Assembly (NCBI GenBank): GCA_021826065.1
Contig: JAKADY010000006.1
Coordinates: forward strand, 1 to 64,000
Origin: Pseudomonadota bacterium
GTDB taxonomy: Bacteria; Pseudomonadota; Gammaproteobacteria; Burkholderiales; Thiobacillaceae
Direction of reading: 5' to 3'
DNA length: 64,000 nt
Shown: in pieces, positions 9,526 to 18,318 of the stretch
Numbering within the stretch: the stretch's first letter is position 1
How the letters are laid out: each line of letters opens with the position of its first letter
Position numbers and translations under genes: made by a program
Notes under the pieces: generated by a model
What the model was told of the DNA's origin: nothing
The model's database searches: none
The model's input: only the letters and a program-made list of their open reading frames with translations

Positions 9526-9987
9526 TTACCCGTGCACGAGAAGACGCGCCTCGGCTTCCCGTCGAGCAACAAGTCCTGGCAACACCCTGCCACCGCCGTA
9601 CACCCACCGGCGAAGTTCAGCGGCGGCGGCTGACCAGTCCCGCTGATTGACCCGCCGCCGCAGCGTCGAGGTCTGCAGCCGCCCGGCGCCGAGGTTGAAG
9701 GTGAAGTCCACGATGGCCGCGAGCCGCCCTTCCGGCTCGGTCGCCAGCACAGGGCAGTAGCGCAGCGTGGCGGCCAGCGCCACCTTCAGATCCTGGGCGA
9801 GGTAGGCCTCGGCCTCTGCTTCGGTGATCGGCGGGTGCTTCGGATCGCAGAGGTGACCATAGCCGATCGTCGGATAGCCGGCCGGACAGATGTACGGATA
9901 GGCGCGGTTGGGATCGTGCTTGGGCACGCGGTGGAAGCCCTCAAAGCGCTTGGCCAACTCGATGGCCGCTTGCGGCACGGGGATCAC
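9526..9987 (-). CDS. phage endolysin, GH24 lysozyme
   Basis: 153 residues from a GTG start at 9987, whose GTGA overlaps the stop of the holin gene (translational coupling). RFEGFHR near the N-terminus supplies the catalytic Glu of the T4-lysozyme family, and PTIGYGH carries the conserved Thr/His region; FNLGAGRLQTSTL is also family-typical. No signal peptide is seen, so release depends on the adjacent holin. It is the last gene of the phage late operon. Confidence 0.9.
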   Translation of the reverse strand: MIPVPQAAIELAKRFEGFHRVPKHDPNRAYPYICPAGYPTIGYGHLCDPKHPPITEAEAEAYLAQDLKVALAATLRYCPVLATEPEGRLAAIVDFTFNLGAGRLQTSTLRRRVNQRDWSAAAAELRRWVYGGGRVLPGLVARREAEARLLVHG

Positions 9988-10460
9988 GGCCGCACCCGAT
10001 CGAACACGCGGCCGAGGAACCAGAAGTTCAGCACGCCGGCCCATAGCGCCTGGTCCGCCTCCGTCCAGGCGGCCTGCACGGCCGGCATCCAATCGACGCC
10101 TGCATCGACGGCGCCGACGAAGGCGGCGGTCTTGGCCGCGCAGTAGAGCGCCATGAACCAGTAGGTGATCACCGGCCGCACGCTAATGGACAGCGCATCG
10201 GCCCATTTGGCGCGGGAATGCCGTCCCTGGGCGGTGACGGCCTCGCGCAAGGCCTCGACGGCGCCGCTGTTCCAGGCCGCATCGGCTGCGGCGTTGATCT
10301 CAGCCATGCGGGTGGCGCCGCGCAGCTTCTCGAACTCCAAGGCCTTGTCCTGCATGGCGAGTTCATGGCTGCGCTCGCCCTTGCGGTCGAGCCACTTCAG
10401 GACTTCGGGTGCCAAGCGGAAGGCCCCGCCGAGGAGGCCGCCAAGCAGGGTCTCGATCAT
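9984..10460 (-). CDS. holin-like protein (3TM GTA/phage holin type)
   Basis: 158 residues. A short N-terminal glycine-rich amphipathic segment (LLGGLLGGAF) is followed by a charged helical stretch, then hydrophobic segments around residues 95-118 (VRPVITYWFMALYCAAKTAAF) and 137-152 (WAGVLNFWFLGRVF). The SVRPVITYW and FWFLGR patterns match the three-TM holins found beside lysozyme genes in gene-transfer agents and many siphophages. Overlapping ATGA/GTGA junctions link it to DUF6127 upstream and the lysozyme downstream. Confidence 0.75.
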   Translation of the reverse strand: MIETLLGGLLGGAFRLAPEVLKWLDRKGERSHELAMQDKALEFEKLRGATRMAEINAAADAAWNSGAVEALREAVTAQGRHSRAKWADALSISVRPVITYWFMALYCAAKTAAFVGAVDAGVDWMPAVQAAWTEADQALWAGVLNFWFLGRVFDRVRP

Positions 10461-10747
10461 TGGCCACCTCCGAACACCTTGAGCTTGATGACGGCGCCCG
10501 CGACCAGCGCCAGGAGGAAGCCAGTGGTGACGAGCCGGATCACGGTCTGCCAGGCGGTGTGCTTGGCGGCGTTGAAGGCTTCGAGCAGGCCGCGCAGCTC
10601 GCGGATATCGTGGGCGGCGTCCTCGCCGTCAAGGCCGACGTCGGCAAGGGCGCGCCTCGCGCCGCGTTCGGCTGCGCGTGCGAGCAGCTCCTCGAACTCG
10701 TCGCGCGGCATGACGACCATGCCGTCTTGCAGAGTGGGTGGGCTCAT
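10457..10747 (-). CDS. DUF6127-family small membrane protein of the lysis cassette
   Basis: 96 residues with ATG at 10747 preceded by GGAGACC. The charged N-terminal part contains RAAERGARRALADVGL, a recognisable DUF6127 feature, and a single C-terminal transmembrane segment (LVTTGFLLALVAGAVIKL). It is placed directly before the holin, with which it overlaps by 4 bp, so a role in lysis timing or as a spanin/holin partner is plausible but unproven. Confidence 0.7.
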   Translation of the reverse strand: MSPPTLQDGMVVMPRDEFEELLARAAERGARRALADVGLDGEDAAHDIRELRGLLEAFNAAKHTAWQTVIRLVTTGFLLALVAGAVIKLKVFGGGQ

Positions 10748-10767
10748 TGCTGGTCTCCAGAAACGAA

Positions 10768-10789
10768 GAACCCGCCGGGCGGCGGGTTC
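10768..10789 (-). terminator. hairpin before lysis genes (terminator or attenuator)
   Basis: GAACCCGCC and GGCGGGTTC form a perfect 9-bp stem around a 4-nt loop. On the minus strand it is followed by TTCGTTTCT and then GGAGACC, the ribosome-binding site of DUF6127. The same hairpin, TTCGTTT and RBS module recurs at 25432-25456 and 36560-36589. Confidence 0.55.
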
Positions 10790-10814
10790 GGTGGATGCAG
10801 TAAAGAGAATGCGA

Positions 10815-11165
10815 TCAGACGGCGATGCCGGTGCTCCAGCCGGTCGCCTTGTAGACGGAGAGCACGCCCTCGTCCTCGACGAAGCAGGTCCAGCCGATCT
10901 TGGGGACGTGGTACTCCCACGCGCCCGCGATGCGCACGGCGATCTGGTCGGTCCTGCCGGCCCAGGCGCCGGTGGCGGTTGCCGGGACGATGTAGCGATC
11001 GCCGTCCACGGGTGTCGCGGGTGGAGTGGCGAGGTCGCGGTCCTTGACCGACAGGCCCACCACGGCGCCGAGCCGCTTCAGGTTGGTGTCCATGCCGCCG
11101 TTCCAATTGTGTTCGCCCTGGGCCCAGCCGTAGGCGAGGCCGAGGTTCGGGTCATTCAAGGCCAT
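10815..11165 (-). CDS. DUF2793 phage protein
   Basis: 116 residues. The text DRDLATPPATPVDGDRYIVPA and AWAGRTDQIAVRIAGAWEY is characteristic of DUF2793 proteins that decorate or extend siphophage tail tips. Its start overlaps the stop of the host-specificity gene by one base, and a hairpin separates it from the lysis genes. It probably acts as a carbohydrate-contacting or structural tail accessory protein. Confidence 0.75.
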   Translation of the reverse strand: MALNDPNLGLAYGWAQGEHNWNGGMDTNLKRLGAVVGLSVKDRDLATPPATPVDGDRYIVPATATGAWAGRTDQIAVRIAGAWEYHVPKIGWTCFVEDEGVLSVYKATGWSTGIAV

Positions 11166-13366
11166 CAGACACCTCCGTAGTAGTCGCCGTAACGCAGGCC
11201 GTAGCCGGTACGGTCGAATTCGATGACGTGTTTCTGCCAGGACACGTGGCCGTCGCGGCTCGCCTCGATCTCCACCTTGACGTGCGCGTTGACGCGCCCG
11301 AGGCCGGAGTCGGCGAGCTCCTGCGCCAGCGGCCAGGTGGTACCGTTACCCGTGATGCCGCTCACCGTGCGCGCGAGCTGCCCATTCTCGTTGTAGAAGC
11401 GCACGGTGACGGTCTGGCCCGCCTCCGGCGTGATCGCCCCCTCGGTCTGCAGGACGAGGTAGGCGGTCTGGGACTGGCGGTTGCGCGTGGCCCAGCTCAC
11501 GTTGATCTCGCCGGCCACCACGGTCGGATAGCGCTTGCCGTTGATCTGGGCGTTGCCGGGGCAGTACGGACGGATGAAGCGCTTGTCGAGTGGCAGGCTC
11601 ATCTCCGTGGCCGCCGCCTCGGGCAGCGTGCCGCGTGCCGTGCGGGTGAGGAGCTTCACGCGCACCGTCTCGCCGGCGACGTACTCGGGCGTGAGGTAGT
11701 GGCGGAAGCCGTCGACGAACCAGATGCGGCTGCCTGCGGGGTGGCTCGCCGGCACCGTATCGAGCATCCCGCGCTCCAAGGTGACGGTCTGGGTCGCGAG
11801 GTTGAGCGACACCACCTTGAGCCATTCGCCGTCGATCACCGTGAGTCCTCCGGCAGTCACCTCCTCGAGGCCGATGCCGGAGGTCAGCCCCACACTCACC
11901 TGCGCGGCCGACTGCGGCAGCATTGCCGTGAGAACCGCCGTGGGCGTGAAGATGCCGAAGCCCTTGTCGGCGAAACTGCCGCTGACGCGGGCCAGCGCCT
12001 TGAAGCCGAAGGCATCCGACGAGGGGCGCGAACCGCAGGCTGCCACCAGGCCGTCGAGATCGTCGATGTCGCCGAGCAGGCTCTGGGACTCGCCGGTGAA
12101 GTCTTTGACCACCGACCAGTACGGCACCTCGAACAGAGTCTGGTGGGGGCACGGTGCCGGCAGACTGGTCGGCTCCGTCCAACCCGAGGGGGGCGGCGCC
12201 GAGTAGACCGACTGCGGCAGGCCGAAGATGTCCTGCACGCACTCCACCCGCACCGCCCCGTTCGCCAGTTCCCCGTAGGCAATGCGGGCGACGCGCATCA
12301 CCATCTGGTCGATGCCGTAGGGCGGCCAGGAGAGCTTCACCACGTCGCCGATGTTGAGGCCGGAGGCCTGGCGGTTGGCGACGAAGGTGCATTTGGCGAG
12401 GGGGCTTACGAGTTGCTTCAACTCGCGCATGGCCACCCGGTTGGCCAGCTCCGCTCGGCTGATGCCGGGGTAGTTGACCGTGGTCGCCACCACGCCGCCG
12501 TTGAGCTGCACGGCGGCGATGTCCTGCACCGTGACGCTGCCGTCCTTGTCTGTGGCGCCGTCGCGGTAGACGACGGTCACCTGGTTGGTGATCTCGCCCC
12601 AGGAGGGCCGCGTGAACTCCTCGATGCGCAGGATGTTGCCCGGATCGAAGGTCGGCAGGCTGGAGAGCGTGTAATCGGCGCGCGCGAGCTTGAGGGTGAA
12701 GAGCCCGGTGCGCGGATGGACGTAGAGCAGCCCGTCCACGTGCCTGAGCACCGACAGGATGAAGTCCTCGATGGTCTCTTCCTTGTTCCACAGCAGCGAC
12801 AGCCCGAAGCCCTCGGCATGGAGCGTGTCGGCGGCCGCCGTGAAGCTGGCATCGTCGATGTCGCTCGTCGGGTAACCCATGCCCCACTCGCCGTTGGTGA
12901 GGCACTCGCGCACGATGTGGGCCGGGTTGGCGTCGCCGGAGATCTCGGCCTTGGCCGCGTACCACTGCCTCGGCACCCGCTTGGCGCGCACCGACCAGGG
13001 CTTGATGTAGGGGTTCATGGCCGCGACCCACACCCGGCGCAGGATCAGCGACACCACGCCGCGGAAGGCCGGGATGTCGGCGCCGAGGCGCTCCTGCAGG
13101 TAGGCGTTCCGTCCCTGGGTCGGCCCGCCCATCAGGATGTCCACCGGCCCCTGCACGCCGCCCTCGCGCTCCTCCCCGCCGAAGAGATTGGGGTTGTCGA
13201 TGGTGATCGTGGTGTTGCCGGTGACGTTGCCCGACCAGGCGACGCGCTCGCCCACCCGGATCTCGGTGATGGCGTCCAGCGGGCCGTGGCACAGGGCGAG
13301 GTGGGCGCCGAGGCCGTACCAATAGCCGACCGTGTACTCCTGACTGCCTTTGCCGCCGCCGCTCAT
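11165..13366 (-). CDS. phage tail host-specificity / tip protein (J-like)
   Basis: 733 residues. The N-terminus (GYWYGLGAHLALCHGPLDAITEIRVG, with the Gly-Asn-rich segment after it) and the following YIKPWSVRAKRV are typical of siphophage tail-tip proteins of the lambda J / GTA gp15 group. The C-terminal part has beta-rich repeats resembling fibronectin-type or carbohydrate-binding modules (ETVRVKLLTRTARGTLPEA; YLVLQTEGAITPEAGQ). It sits at the distal end of the tail operon, as expected for the adhesin, and overlaps its upstream neighbour by 4 bp. Confidence 0.8.
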   Translation of the reverse strand: MSGGGKGSQEYTVGYWYGLGAHLALCHGPLDAITEIRVGERVAWSGNVTGNTTITIDNPNLFGGEEREGGVQGPVDILMGGPTQGRNAYLQERLGADIPAFRGVVSLILRRVWVAAMNPYIKPWSVRAKRVPRQWYAAKAEISGDANPAHIVRECLTNGEWGMGYPTSDIDDASFTAAADTLHAEGFGLSLLWNKEETIEDFILSVLRHVDGLLYVHPRTGLFTLKLARADYTLSSLPTFDPGNILRIEEFTRPSWGEITNQVTVVYRDGATDKDGSVTVQDIAAVQLNGGVVATTVNYPGISRAELANRVAMRELKQLVSPLAKCTFVANRQASGLNIGDVVKLSWPPYGIDQMVMRVARIAYGELANGAVRVECVQDIFGLPQSVYSAPPPSGWTEPTSLPAPCPHQTLFEVPYWSVVKDFTGESQSLLGDIDDLDGLVAACGSRPSSDAFGFKALARVSGSFADKGFGIFTPTAVLTAMLPQSAAQVSVGLTSGIGLEEVTAGGLTVIDGEWLKVVSLNLATQTVTLERGMLDTVPASHPAGSRIWFVDGFRHYLTPEYVAGETVRVKLLTRTARGTLPEAAATEMSLPLDKRFIRPYCPGNAQINGKRYPTVVAGEINVSWATRNRQSQTAYLVLQTEGAITPEAGQTVTVRFYNENGQLARTVSGITGNGTTWPLAQELADSGLGRVNAHVKVEIEASRDGHVSWQKHVIEFDRTGYGLRYGDYYGGV

Positions 13367-13635
13367 CCTGCCTGCTCCTTCTGTGCGCTTCGCGCATCCC
13401 TCGCTGCGCTCGGGACCAGCACTTCGTGCTGTCCTGCGGCCCTTTGGGCCTTGTCGGCTTCCTCGGCGACGCGGATCGCCATCGCGTCACCCGTGGCGCG
13501 CAGCCAGTCGGCCGGGACCCCTCGCTCCACGAATTCGGCCCAGGTGTGGCTGCGCCCCTCGAACCAGCGACGCATGCCGCGGGCGCAGTAGCCCAGGGCA
13601 CGGGCATGCTCCAGCCGAGCGATGACCTCGGTCAC
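13363..13635 (-). CDS. small phage tail-module protein of unknown function
   Basis: 90 residues from a GTG start at 13635 that overlaps the TGA of the previous gene (GTGA); its own stop overlaps the ATG of the tip protein. Sequence runs TEVIARLEHARALGYC then ARGMRRWFEGRSHTWAEF. These features resemble short proteins found just before tip genes in Rhodobacter-type phages. No catalytic motif is visible. Confidence 0.65.
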   Translation of the reverse strand: MTEVIARLEHARALGYCARGMRRWFEGRSHTWAEFVERGVPADWLRATGDAMAIRVAEEADKAQRAAGQHEVLVPSAARDARSAQKEQAG

Positions 13636-13871
13636 TTCTTGCCCCCGGAGGACTTGCGGATCGGCCGCACCTGGACGTCGCCGTACCAGACCACGTTGGG
13701 CCCGGAGATCACCCGCGTACCGAACAGCACCGGGATGGGCGCATCCTGGGAGGCGATGGGCACATCCTTGTCGCCGATCTGGCCCGGCTGGGCGTCCTGC
13801 ACCTTGGGGCGCGGCGCGAGCAGCGCCGACAGGACCGTGGTGACGACCCAAATGATGATCTGTTGCCACAT
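13632..13871 (-). CDS. small phage tail assembly protein with N-terminal membrane-like segment
   Basis: 79 residues. It begins with a hydrophobic helix (IIIWVVTTVLSALLAP) followed by DKDVPIASQDAPIPVLFGTR, a pattern seen in short tail proteins that precede or are fused to tip proteins (the PIPVLFGTR motif). The C-terminus is basic. It is coupled to the gene after it by a 4-bp overlap. Confidence 0.65.
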   Translation of the reverse strand: MWQQIIIWVVTTVLSALLAPRPKVQDAQPGQIGDKDVPIASQDAPIPVLFGTRVISGPNVVWYGDVQVRPIRKSSGGKK

Positions 13872-13880
13872 GGGAAAGCC

Positions 13881-14678
13881 TCACACGATGGCGTCGCCGG
13901 TGAAGGGGTTCTTCACCGGGATGAAGGGGAAGCCGCCGAAGTTGTCGAGGTTGCCGAACCTGTCCTTGCAATGCGCCATGGTGTGGTCGCAGCCGGCATA
14001 GAGCTGTATCGCATCGCCCGCTGCGAGGCCGACCATGGGCGCGACCAGCGTGAGGTCGATCCCGGCGTGACCGACGATCATGCGCGCGCCGGCGGTGGTG
14101 GCGAGCATGCCGCCCACGAAGTAGCCGTCCGGCCGGCTGGCGGCGACGGCGACCTGGACGGTCACGCCGCTCACCGCCGCTACGGTGCCGTCCACGCGGA
14201 AGCTGTCCTTCAGCGCGCCGCAGCCGCTGGAGTACAGCACGTGGCGGCACAGCAGCTGGTAGCGGGCACGCAAGCCCGGCCGCTTCAGGCTCGAGGCGAT
14301 GGGCTCGCACTTGAGGGTGGCCTCGGCGCCGGACAGCCGCGCGCCGGTGATGCGCCCCTTCCAGTAGGTGATGAACTCGGCGTCGCCGACATGGCGCCGG
14401 TAGATGGTCACGCTCACCACACCCTCGGGCGGGGCGGCGAGAAACAGACTCGCCACGGCCAGGTCGCGCGGCATGCGGATCTCCAGCCCCAGCCGCGCGA
14501 GCTCGTTGCTCTGCTCGAGGCCGCCGCGCGAGATCGTCGCCGGCTGATAGGTCTCGGATTGGTAGTCCACCGCCGCCTGCCCCGAGGTGTAGAGCCAGCG
14601 CTGCGCGCCCTGGGAGAAGCGGTAGAGCTCCTGCGGTTGTCCGCCGTGGGCGGACTGTTCGATGCCCAGATAGCTCAT
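13881..14678 (-). CDS. phage BR0599-family (DUF2163) baseplate/tail hub protein
   Basis: 265 residues. Family features include the N-terminal LYRFSQGAQRWLYTSGQ (a 'what can be measured at the tip' domain), CRHVLYSSGCGALKD with paired cysteines, and CDHTMAHCKDRFGNLDNFGGFPFIP near the C-terminus, which is highly characteristic. In GTA-like and siphophage tails these proteins belong to the distal tail hub. It follows the 563-residue tail protein after 9 bp. Confidence 0.85.
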   Translation of the reverse strand: MSYLGIEQSAHGGQPQELYRFSQGAQRWLYTSGQAAVDYQSETYQPATISRGGLEQSNELARLGLEIRMPRDLAVASLFLAAPPEGVVSVTIYRRHVGDAEFITYWKGRITGARLSGAEATLKCEPIASSLKRPGLRARYQLLCRHVLYSSGCGALKDSFRVDGTVAAVSGVTVQVAVAASRPDGYFVGGMLATTAGARMIVGHAGIDLTLVAPMVGLAAGDAIQLYAGCDHTMAHCKDRFGNLDNFGGFPFIPVKNPFTGDAIV

Positions 14679-14687
14679 GGTCTTAGC

Positions 14688-16379
14688 TCATGATCTCAAC
14701 GTCCGGGTGGAGAGCTGCACGCGCGCCGTGGCGTCCGTCTCCCAATGCAGCTCGACCGCGTCCTGGTCGAGCCGGGCCAACTCCAGGTACGAGACCTGCA
14801 GGAACTGCTGGGGATCGAGGGTCACGCCCAGCGGCGCGTCCAGGGAGAGCAGCTCCTCGTCCTCGGAGATCTCGTTCGCCCCGGTGATACGGCGATGGAA
14901 GGTGCCGGCCGTGGTGAGGAGCCGCAGGTCGCGCCGCAAGGGATCGGCGGCGACGAAGCGGGCATAGCCGACGTTGCGGACGACGAGGCCGGCATCCGTG
15001 GCCGCCACCGTGCGGCTGACTTCGAGGTCGGACTCGAAGGTCGGCAACCAGCAGGGATTCGCCCGTCCCGCGCGTGCGGCGAGCCAGCCCCGGAAGGCGG
15101 TCGCCTTGCTCCGGTCGGTGAGCAGCCAGGTCAGCGTGCGTCCGATGAGCGGGGAGCCCGACTCGTCGTCGAAGGTCGGCAGTCCCGTCCCGTAGTCGAT
15201 GATGGAGAGGCGCCGAAGCCACCTGTCCTCGAGGTCGGTGCTCCGGTTGGGCCGCCAGTCGAACACCCGGTAGCCCTGATAGGCCGGGCCATAGTCGGCG
15301 ACCGCGGGCGCCGTGATGTCCTCGATGCCGAAACGGCAGCGGCCGACGGCGATGGTGTCGGTGGGACGCGCCACGGCCACCTCGCCCTCGAGGCGGGCGA
15401 GCCGCGCCGGGAACACCCGCGTACCGGCCGGCCAGCTCCCGGCCAGGGGGAGCTTGAGGGTCAGCGTGTTGCCGGCGATGGAGAGGATCTCCACCGCCTC
15501 GTGCCGCGTGTTGGAGCGCCACAGTACCGCCAGACCGCCCGCGTGGTAGTCGCTGTTGGCGGCATCCTGCACGGTGAGCGCGGTGCTGCCGATGGCTGCC
15601 TCGCCCGCAAGGGTGGAGACGTCGGTCCACACCGGCAGGCAGTAGATGCGTGCGCCCCAGGCGAACAGAAGGTGATCCAGCACCTGGGCGTCTCGACCCT
15701 CGATCAGGAATCCATACTCGAAACCGCGTCGCGGCAGCTGCCGCAGGCGCACCCGCTGCTCGGTGCCGTCGTAGGCCTCCAGCACCTCGGTGAGCCATTC
15801 CAGCCGCTCGGTGATCCCTTGCGACCAGTCCGGACGCATGCCGAAGACCACCACGCGGCGGCCGGTGACCACCAGCAGCGCGGTGAGCCCGCCGGCAAAG
15901 ACGAAGCGGTAGGCGGCGTCGATCACCGGCGCCCCGCGCGTGCCCGCTGCGAAGGTGTAGAGGCGCGATTGCAGCGGCCCGAAGGCGAGCGGCGGCGCCG
16001 GCTGGCCCGAGAGCAGCAGCCCGTCCGTTCCGGTCTCGTCGATGGCATCGAGCGTCTGCGCGTCGAACCGGGCGTTCCACACCTCCAGCACCCGCTCGAC
16101 CGGGCTCACCAGGTTGCCGAGATCGATGGTCGAAGGGATGACGTGGATGCGGTGGTACCAGTCGGCCCCGAAGGCGGGCAGCAGAGCGCCGTTGACGCCG
16201 AGCCGCAGCTCGTCGACGGGCTGGGTGTCGAGTCGCGCGCCCGGACGCATGACCGAGCTCGCACTCTGGTCGAACGGAAAGGCGACCGGCACGCGCTCGG
16301 AGACCTCCGGCGAGCGCGACCAGGTCGGCGGCTCCTGGCGGGCGGCACCAGGCAGGATGGAACCGGGAAAGGTCGGCAT
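14688..16379 (-). CDS. large phage tail/baseplate protein
   Basis: 563 residues without a named motif, but in the fixed position between the tape-measure block and the DUF2163 protein in this type of tail operon. Repeated beta-rich segments (LLSGQPAPPLAFGPLQSR, GHRALTLKLPLAGSWPAG-like text) and many arginines and tryptophans fit a distal-tail structural protein. The ATG at 16379 lies 7 bp after the stop of the preceding gene. Confidence 0.6.
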   Translation of the reverse strand: MPTFPGSILPGAARQEPPTWSRSPEVSERVPVAFPFDQSASSVMRPGARLDTQPVDELRLGVNGALLPAFGADWYHRIHVIPSTIDLGNLVSPVERVLEVWNARFDAQTLDAIDETGTDGLLLSGQPAPPLAFGPLQSRLYTFAAGTRGAPVIDAAYRFVFAGGLTALLVVTGRRVVVFGMRPDWSQGITERLEWLTEVLEAYDGTEQRVRLRQLPRRGFEYGFLIEGRDAQVLDHLLFAWGARIYCLPVWTDVSTLAGEAAIGSTALTVQDAANSDYHAGGLAVLWRSNTRHEAVEILSIAGNTLTLKLPLAGSWPAGTRVFPARLARLEGEVAVARPTDTIAVGRCRFGIEDITAPAVADYGPAYQGYRVFDWRPNRSTDLEDRWLRRLSIIDYGTGLPTFDDESGSPLIGRTLTWLLTDRSKATAFRGWLAARAGRANPCWLPTFESDLEVSRTVAATDAGLVVRNVGYARFVAADPLRRDLRLLTTAGTFHRRITGANEISEDEELLSLDAPLGVTLDPQQFLQVSYLELARLDQDAVELHWETDATARVQLSTRTLRS

Positions 16380-16386
16380 GATCCGC

Positions 16387-17379
16387 TCAGGGGATGAGTC
16401 TCACGGCATAGCCGTGCAGGCCGCTCTTGCCGTTCTTGGAGTGGGCCGGAAAGGCCATCCACTGCTCGGCGCCCAACGCGAAGGCCTCCGCCGGCGCGTA
16501 GTGGGTGATGTTGAGATAGCGCAGGTGAGCGGTGTGGCCGAAGGGCGAGAAGAAGCCGGACGGCCGCGCCACGAACAGGTAGAACGGCAGCATCGGCGTC
16601 ACGCCGTTCAAGGTGTTGGGCACGTGCCCCCACCAGTAGCGCGCCAGACTGTCGCGCGGCGTGCCCGTGCCCCGTTCCCACAGCGCCTTGGCGCGCTTGC
16701 CGGTGAGCGCCCAGTCCTTGCAGACCGAGTGCCAGTCGGTGGCGCCGTCCACCTCGGCGAGAACGAAGTTCGCGCCGCCGTAGTACTTGTAATCGTTGAA
16801 CGGCAGGCCGAAGTGCCGGTCGTGGTCGTAGCCGAAGACATAGTCGTTGAAGCCGCTGTACGTATAGGTGTAGGCGTCCGGGCCGAACGCGCCCGACACG
16901 AACGCCCCGCCGCCGTAGCTGCCGAACTTCGTGAGATCCCCGAAGGCGAGATGGTGATAGACGCCGGGCGAGACCTCGGCGACGAGCATGATCAGTTCGG
17001 GCGTGGCGGCCGAGAGTAGGTGGTAGGTGTTGGCGGTGCCCACCTCGAACAGGCCGCAGGCTTCGGCGCGGTAGCTCGTGGTGTTGCTCACGTAGCTGGC
17101 GTTGACGATCGATTCGGGTTGATCCCACCAGGGCTTGCCGGCATCGAATCCCGTCGAGCCGATCAGCCAGATGCCGGTGATGGTGTTGTAGCGTGTGGAG
17201 AGGCGCTCATTCACCGCGGAGCGCAGATGGACGTAGAGCCCGCCCTTGGCGAGCGACAGGGTCTGCCCGGTGCCGTCTGGGGCCCAGCGTAGCTGGGTCC
17301 AGCCGTTGGCCACCGCGAACACGCGCAGGGCGTCGAGCAGCTGATCGGGGTTGGCGGAGGTACCAGTCTGGTAGGCCAT
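16387..17379 (-). CDS. phage tail structural protein, paralogue 1
   Basis: 330 residues. It opens with MAYQTGTSANPDQLLDALRV and shares the opening layout (MA-x-x-x-GTA/S, LLD, FxxxNGW-like text) with the next gene upstream. Tyr/Phe/Gly-rich middle parts (GVYHHLAFGDLTKFG; FNDYVFGYDHD) look like beta-structured distal-tail or baseplate proteins. No enzyme motif was seen. Confidence 0.6.
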   Translation of the reverse strand: MAYQTGTSANPDQLLDALRVFAVANGWTQLRWAPDGTGQTLSLAKGGLYVHLRSAVNERLSTRYNTITGIWLIGSTGFDAGKPWWDQPESIVNASYVSNTTSYRAEACGLFEVGTANTYHLLSAATPELIMLVAEVSPGVYHHLAFGDLTKFGSYGGGAFVSGAFGPDAYTYTYSGFNDYVFGYDHDRHFGLPFNDYKYYGGANFVLAEVDGATDWHSVCKDWALTGKRAKALWERGTGTPRDSLARYWWGHVPNTLNGVTPMLPFYLFVARPSGFFSPFGHTAHLRYLNITHYAPAEAFALGAEQWMAFPAHSKNGKSGLHGYAVRLIP

Positions 17380-17385
17380 GGTCGG

Positions 17386-18318
17386 TCACGAAAGGCGCAG
17401 CGCCCAGTAGTCGCGCACGCTGGTGCGATACACGTTCTGCACCACGAGGTGGTCCACGCCGCCCACCGTGATCAGGTTCTCGGCGGCGTTGTTGAACCCG
17501 GAGACGTGATAGATGCCTTCCAGCTCGCCGAAGAGGTCGTGATCGGTGCCGGAGTTGTTCTGCGTGAGCACCACGGGCGAGAGCACGTAGGTGCCGTCCG
17601 GCGCCTCGCGCAGGTTGTCGAGGTAGGTGTAGTTCGTCGGCCAGACCGGGCGCGGCCCGTCGTAGCGATACTCGGACGACGAGTAGGCGAGGTTCTGGAA
17701 CGGCAGCCAGGCGCCCGAGGGGCCGCGCAGCATGCAGGCGGTGTTGGCGTTGTTCTGTCCATCCTCGCCCGGGTCGACGAAATGGCGGTGGTTGGGCGAG
17801 GTCACGCTGTAGTTGCGGCCCCGCTGGCCGGTCATCGAGCCGCCGACGAGCAGCGGGTACGGGTACTGACCCGGCGTCGCGTAGGGCAGGACGAAGCCCA
17901 GGTGCGCCGCCTGGTAGACGGTCGAGATCTTCGCCACCACCACGGCACGTCGGCCGTTGGCCACGAACCAGTACGGGATCGCCGTGTTCCAGAGCGACAT
18001 CATCGGCAGCCAGCCGCTGATTGCGCCCGGTTGCGCATAGAAGTCGTTGGCCGGATTGAAGCCGATGAAGCCGTTCAGGTCCCACATGTAGTAGCCGGCC
18101 GTGGCGTTCTCGTAGGCCCGGATGCCGCAGTAGATCTCCTCGGCACCGGCCAGGCCGGGCGCTTTGAGGATGAGCTCTTTCGTGGCGGCGTCCGTCGTCC
18201 AGTGCAGCGCCTGCCACTGCTGGCCCGCGGCGACCAGATTCGGGTGAGTGGTGAGGAAGGCATGGAAGCGGTCCAGCAGATCGCGGTAATCGCTGGCCGT
18301 GCCGATTTCGAACGCCAT
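17386..18318 (-). CDS. phage tail structural protein, paralogue 2
   Basis: 310 residues beginning MAFEIGTASDYRDLLDRF. It resembles the adjacent 330-residue protein in length, N-terminal pattern and composition, suggesting tandem duplication. It directly follows the tape-measure gene (1-bp junction), the usual place of the distal-tail protein. It contains no catalytic signature. Confidence 0.6.
   Translation of the reverse strand: MAFEIGTASDYRDLLDRFHAFLTTHPNLVAAGQQWQALHWTTDAATKELILKAPGLAGAEEIYCGIRAYENATAGYYMWDLNGFIGFNPANDFYAQPGAISGWLPMMSLWNTAIPYWFVANGRRAVVVAKISTVYQAAHLGFVLPYATPGQYPYPLLVGGSMTGQRGRNYSVTSPNHRHFVDPGEDGQNNANTACMLRGPSGAWLPFQNLAYSSSEYRYDGPRPVWPTNYTYLDNLREAPDGTYVLSPVVLTQNNSGTDHDLFGELEGIYHVSGFNNAAENLITVGGVDHLVVQNVYRTSVRDYWALRLS

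Noticed and set aside
11228-13591. Very long plus-strand frame opposite the tail-tip gene
   Set aside because: It is antisense to a gene with clear phage homology and reads as low-complexity Arg/His/Val text; a by-product of high GC.
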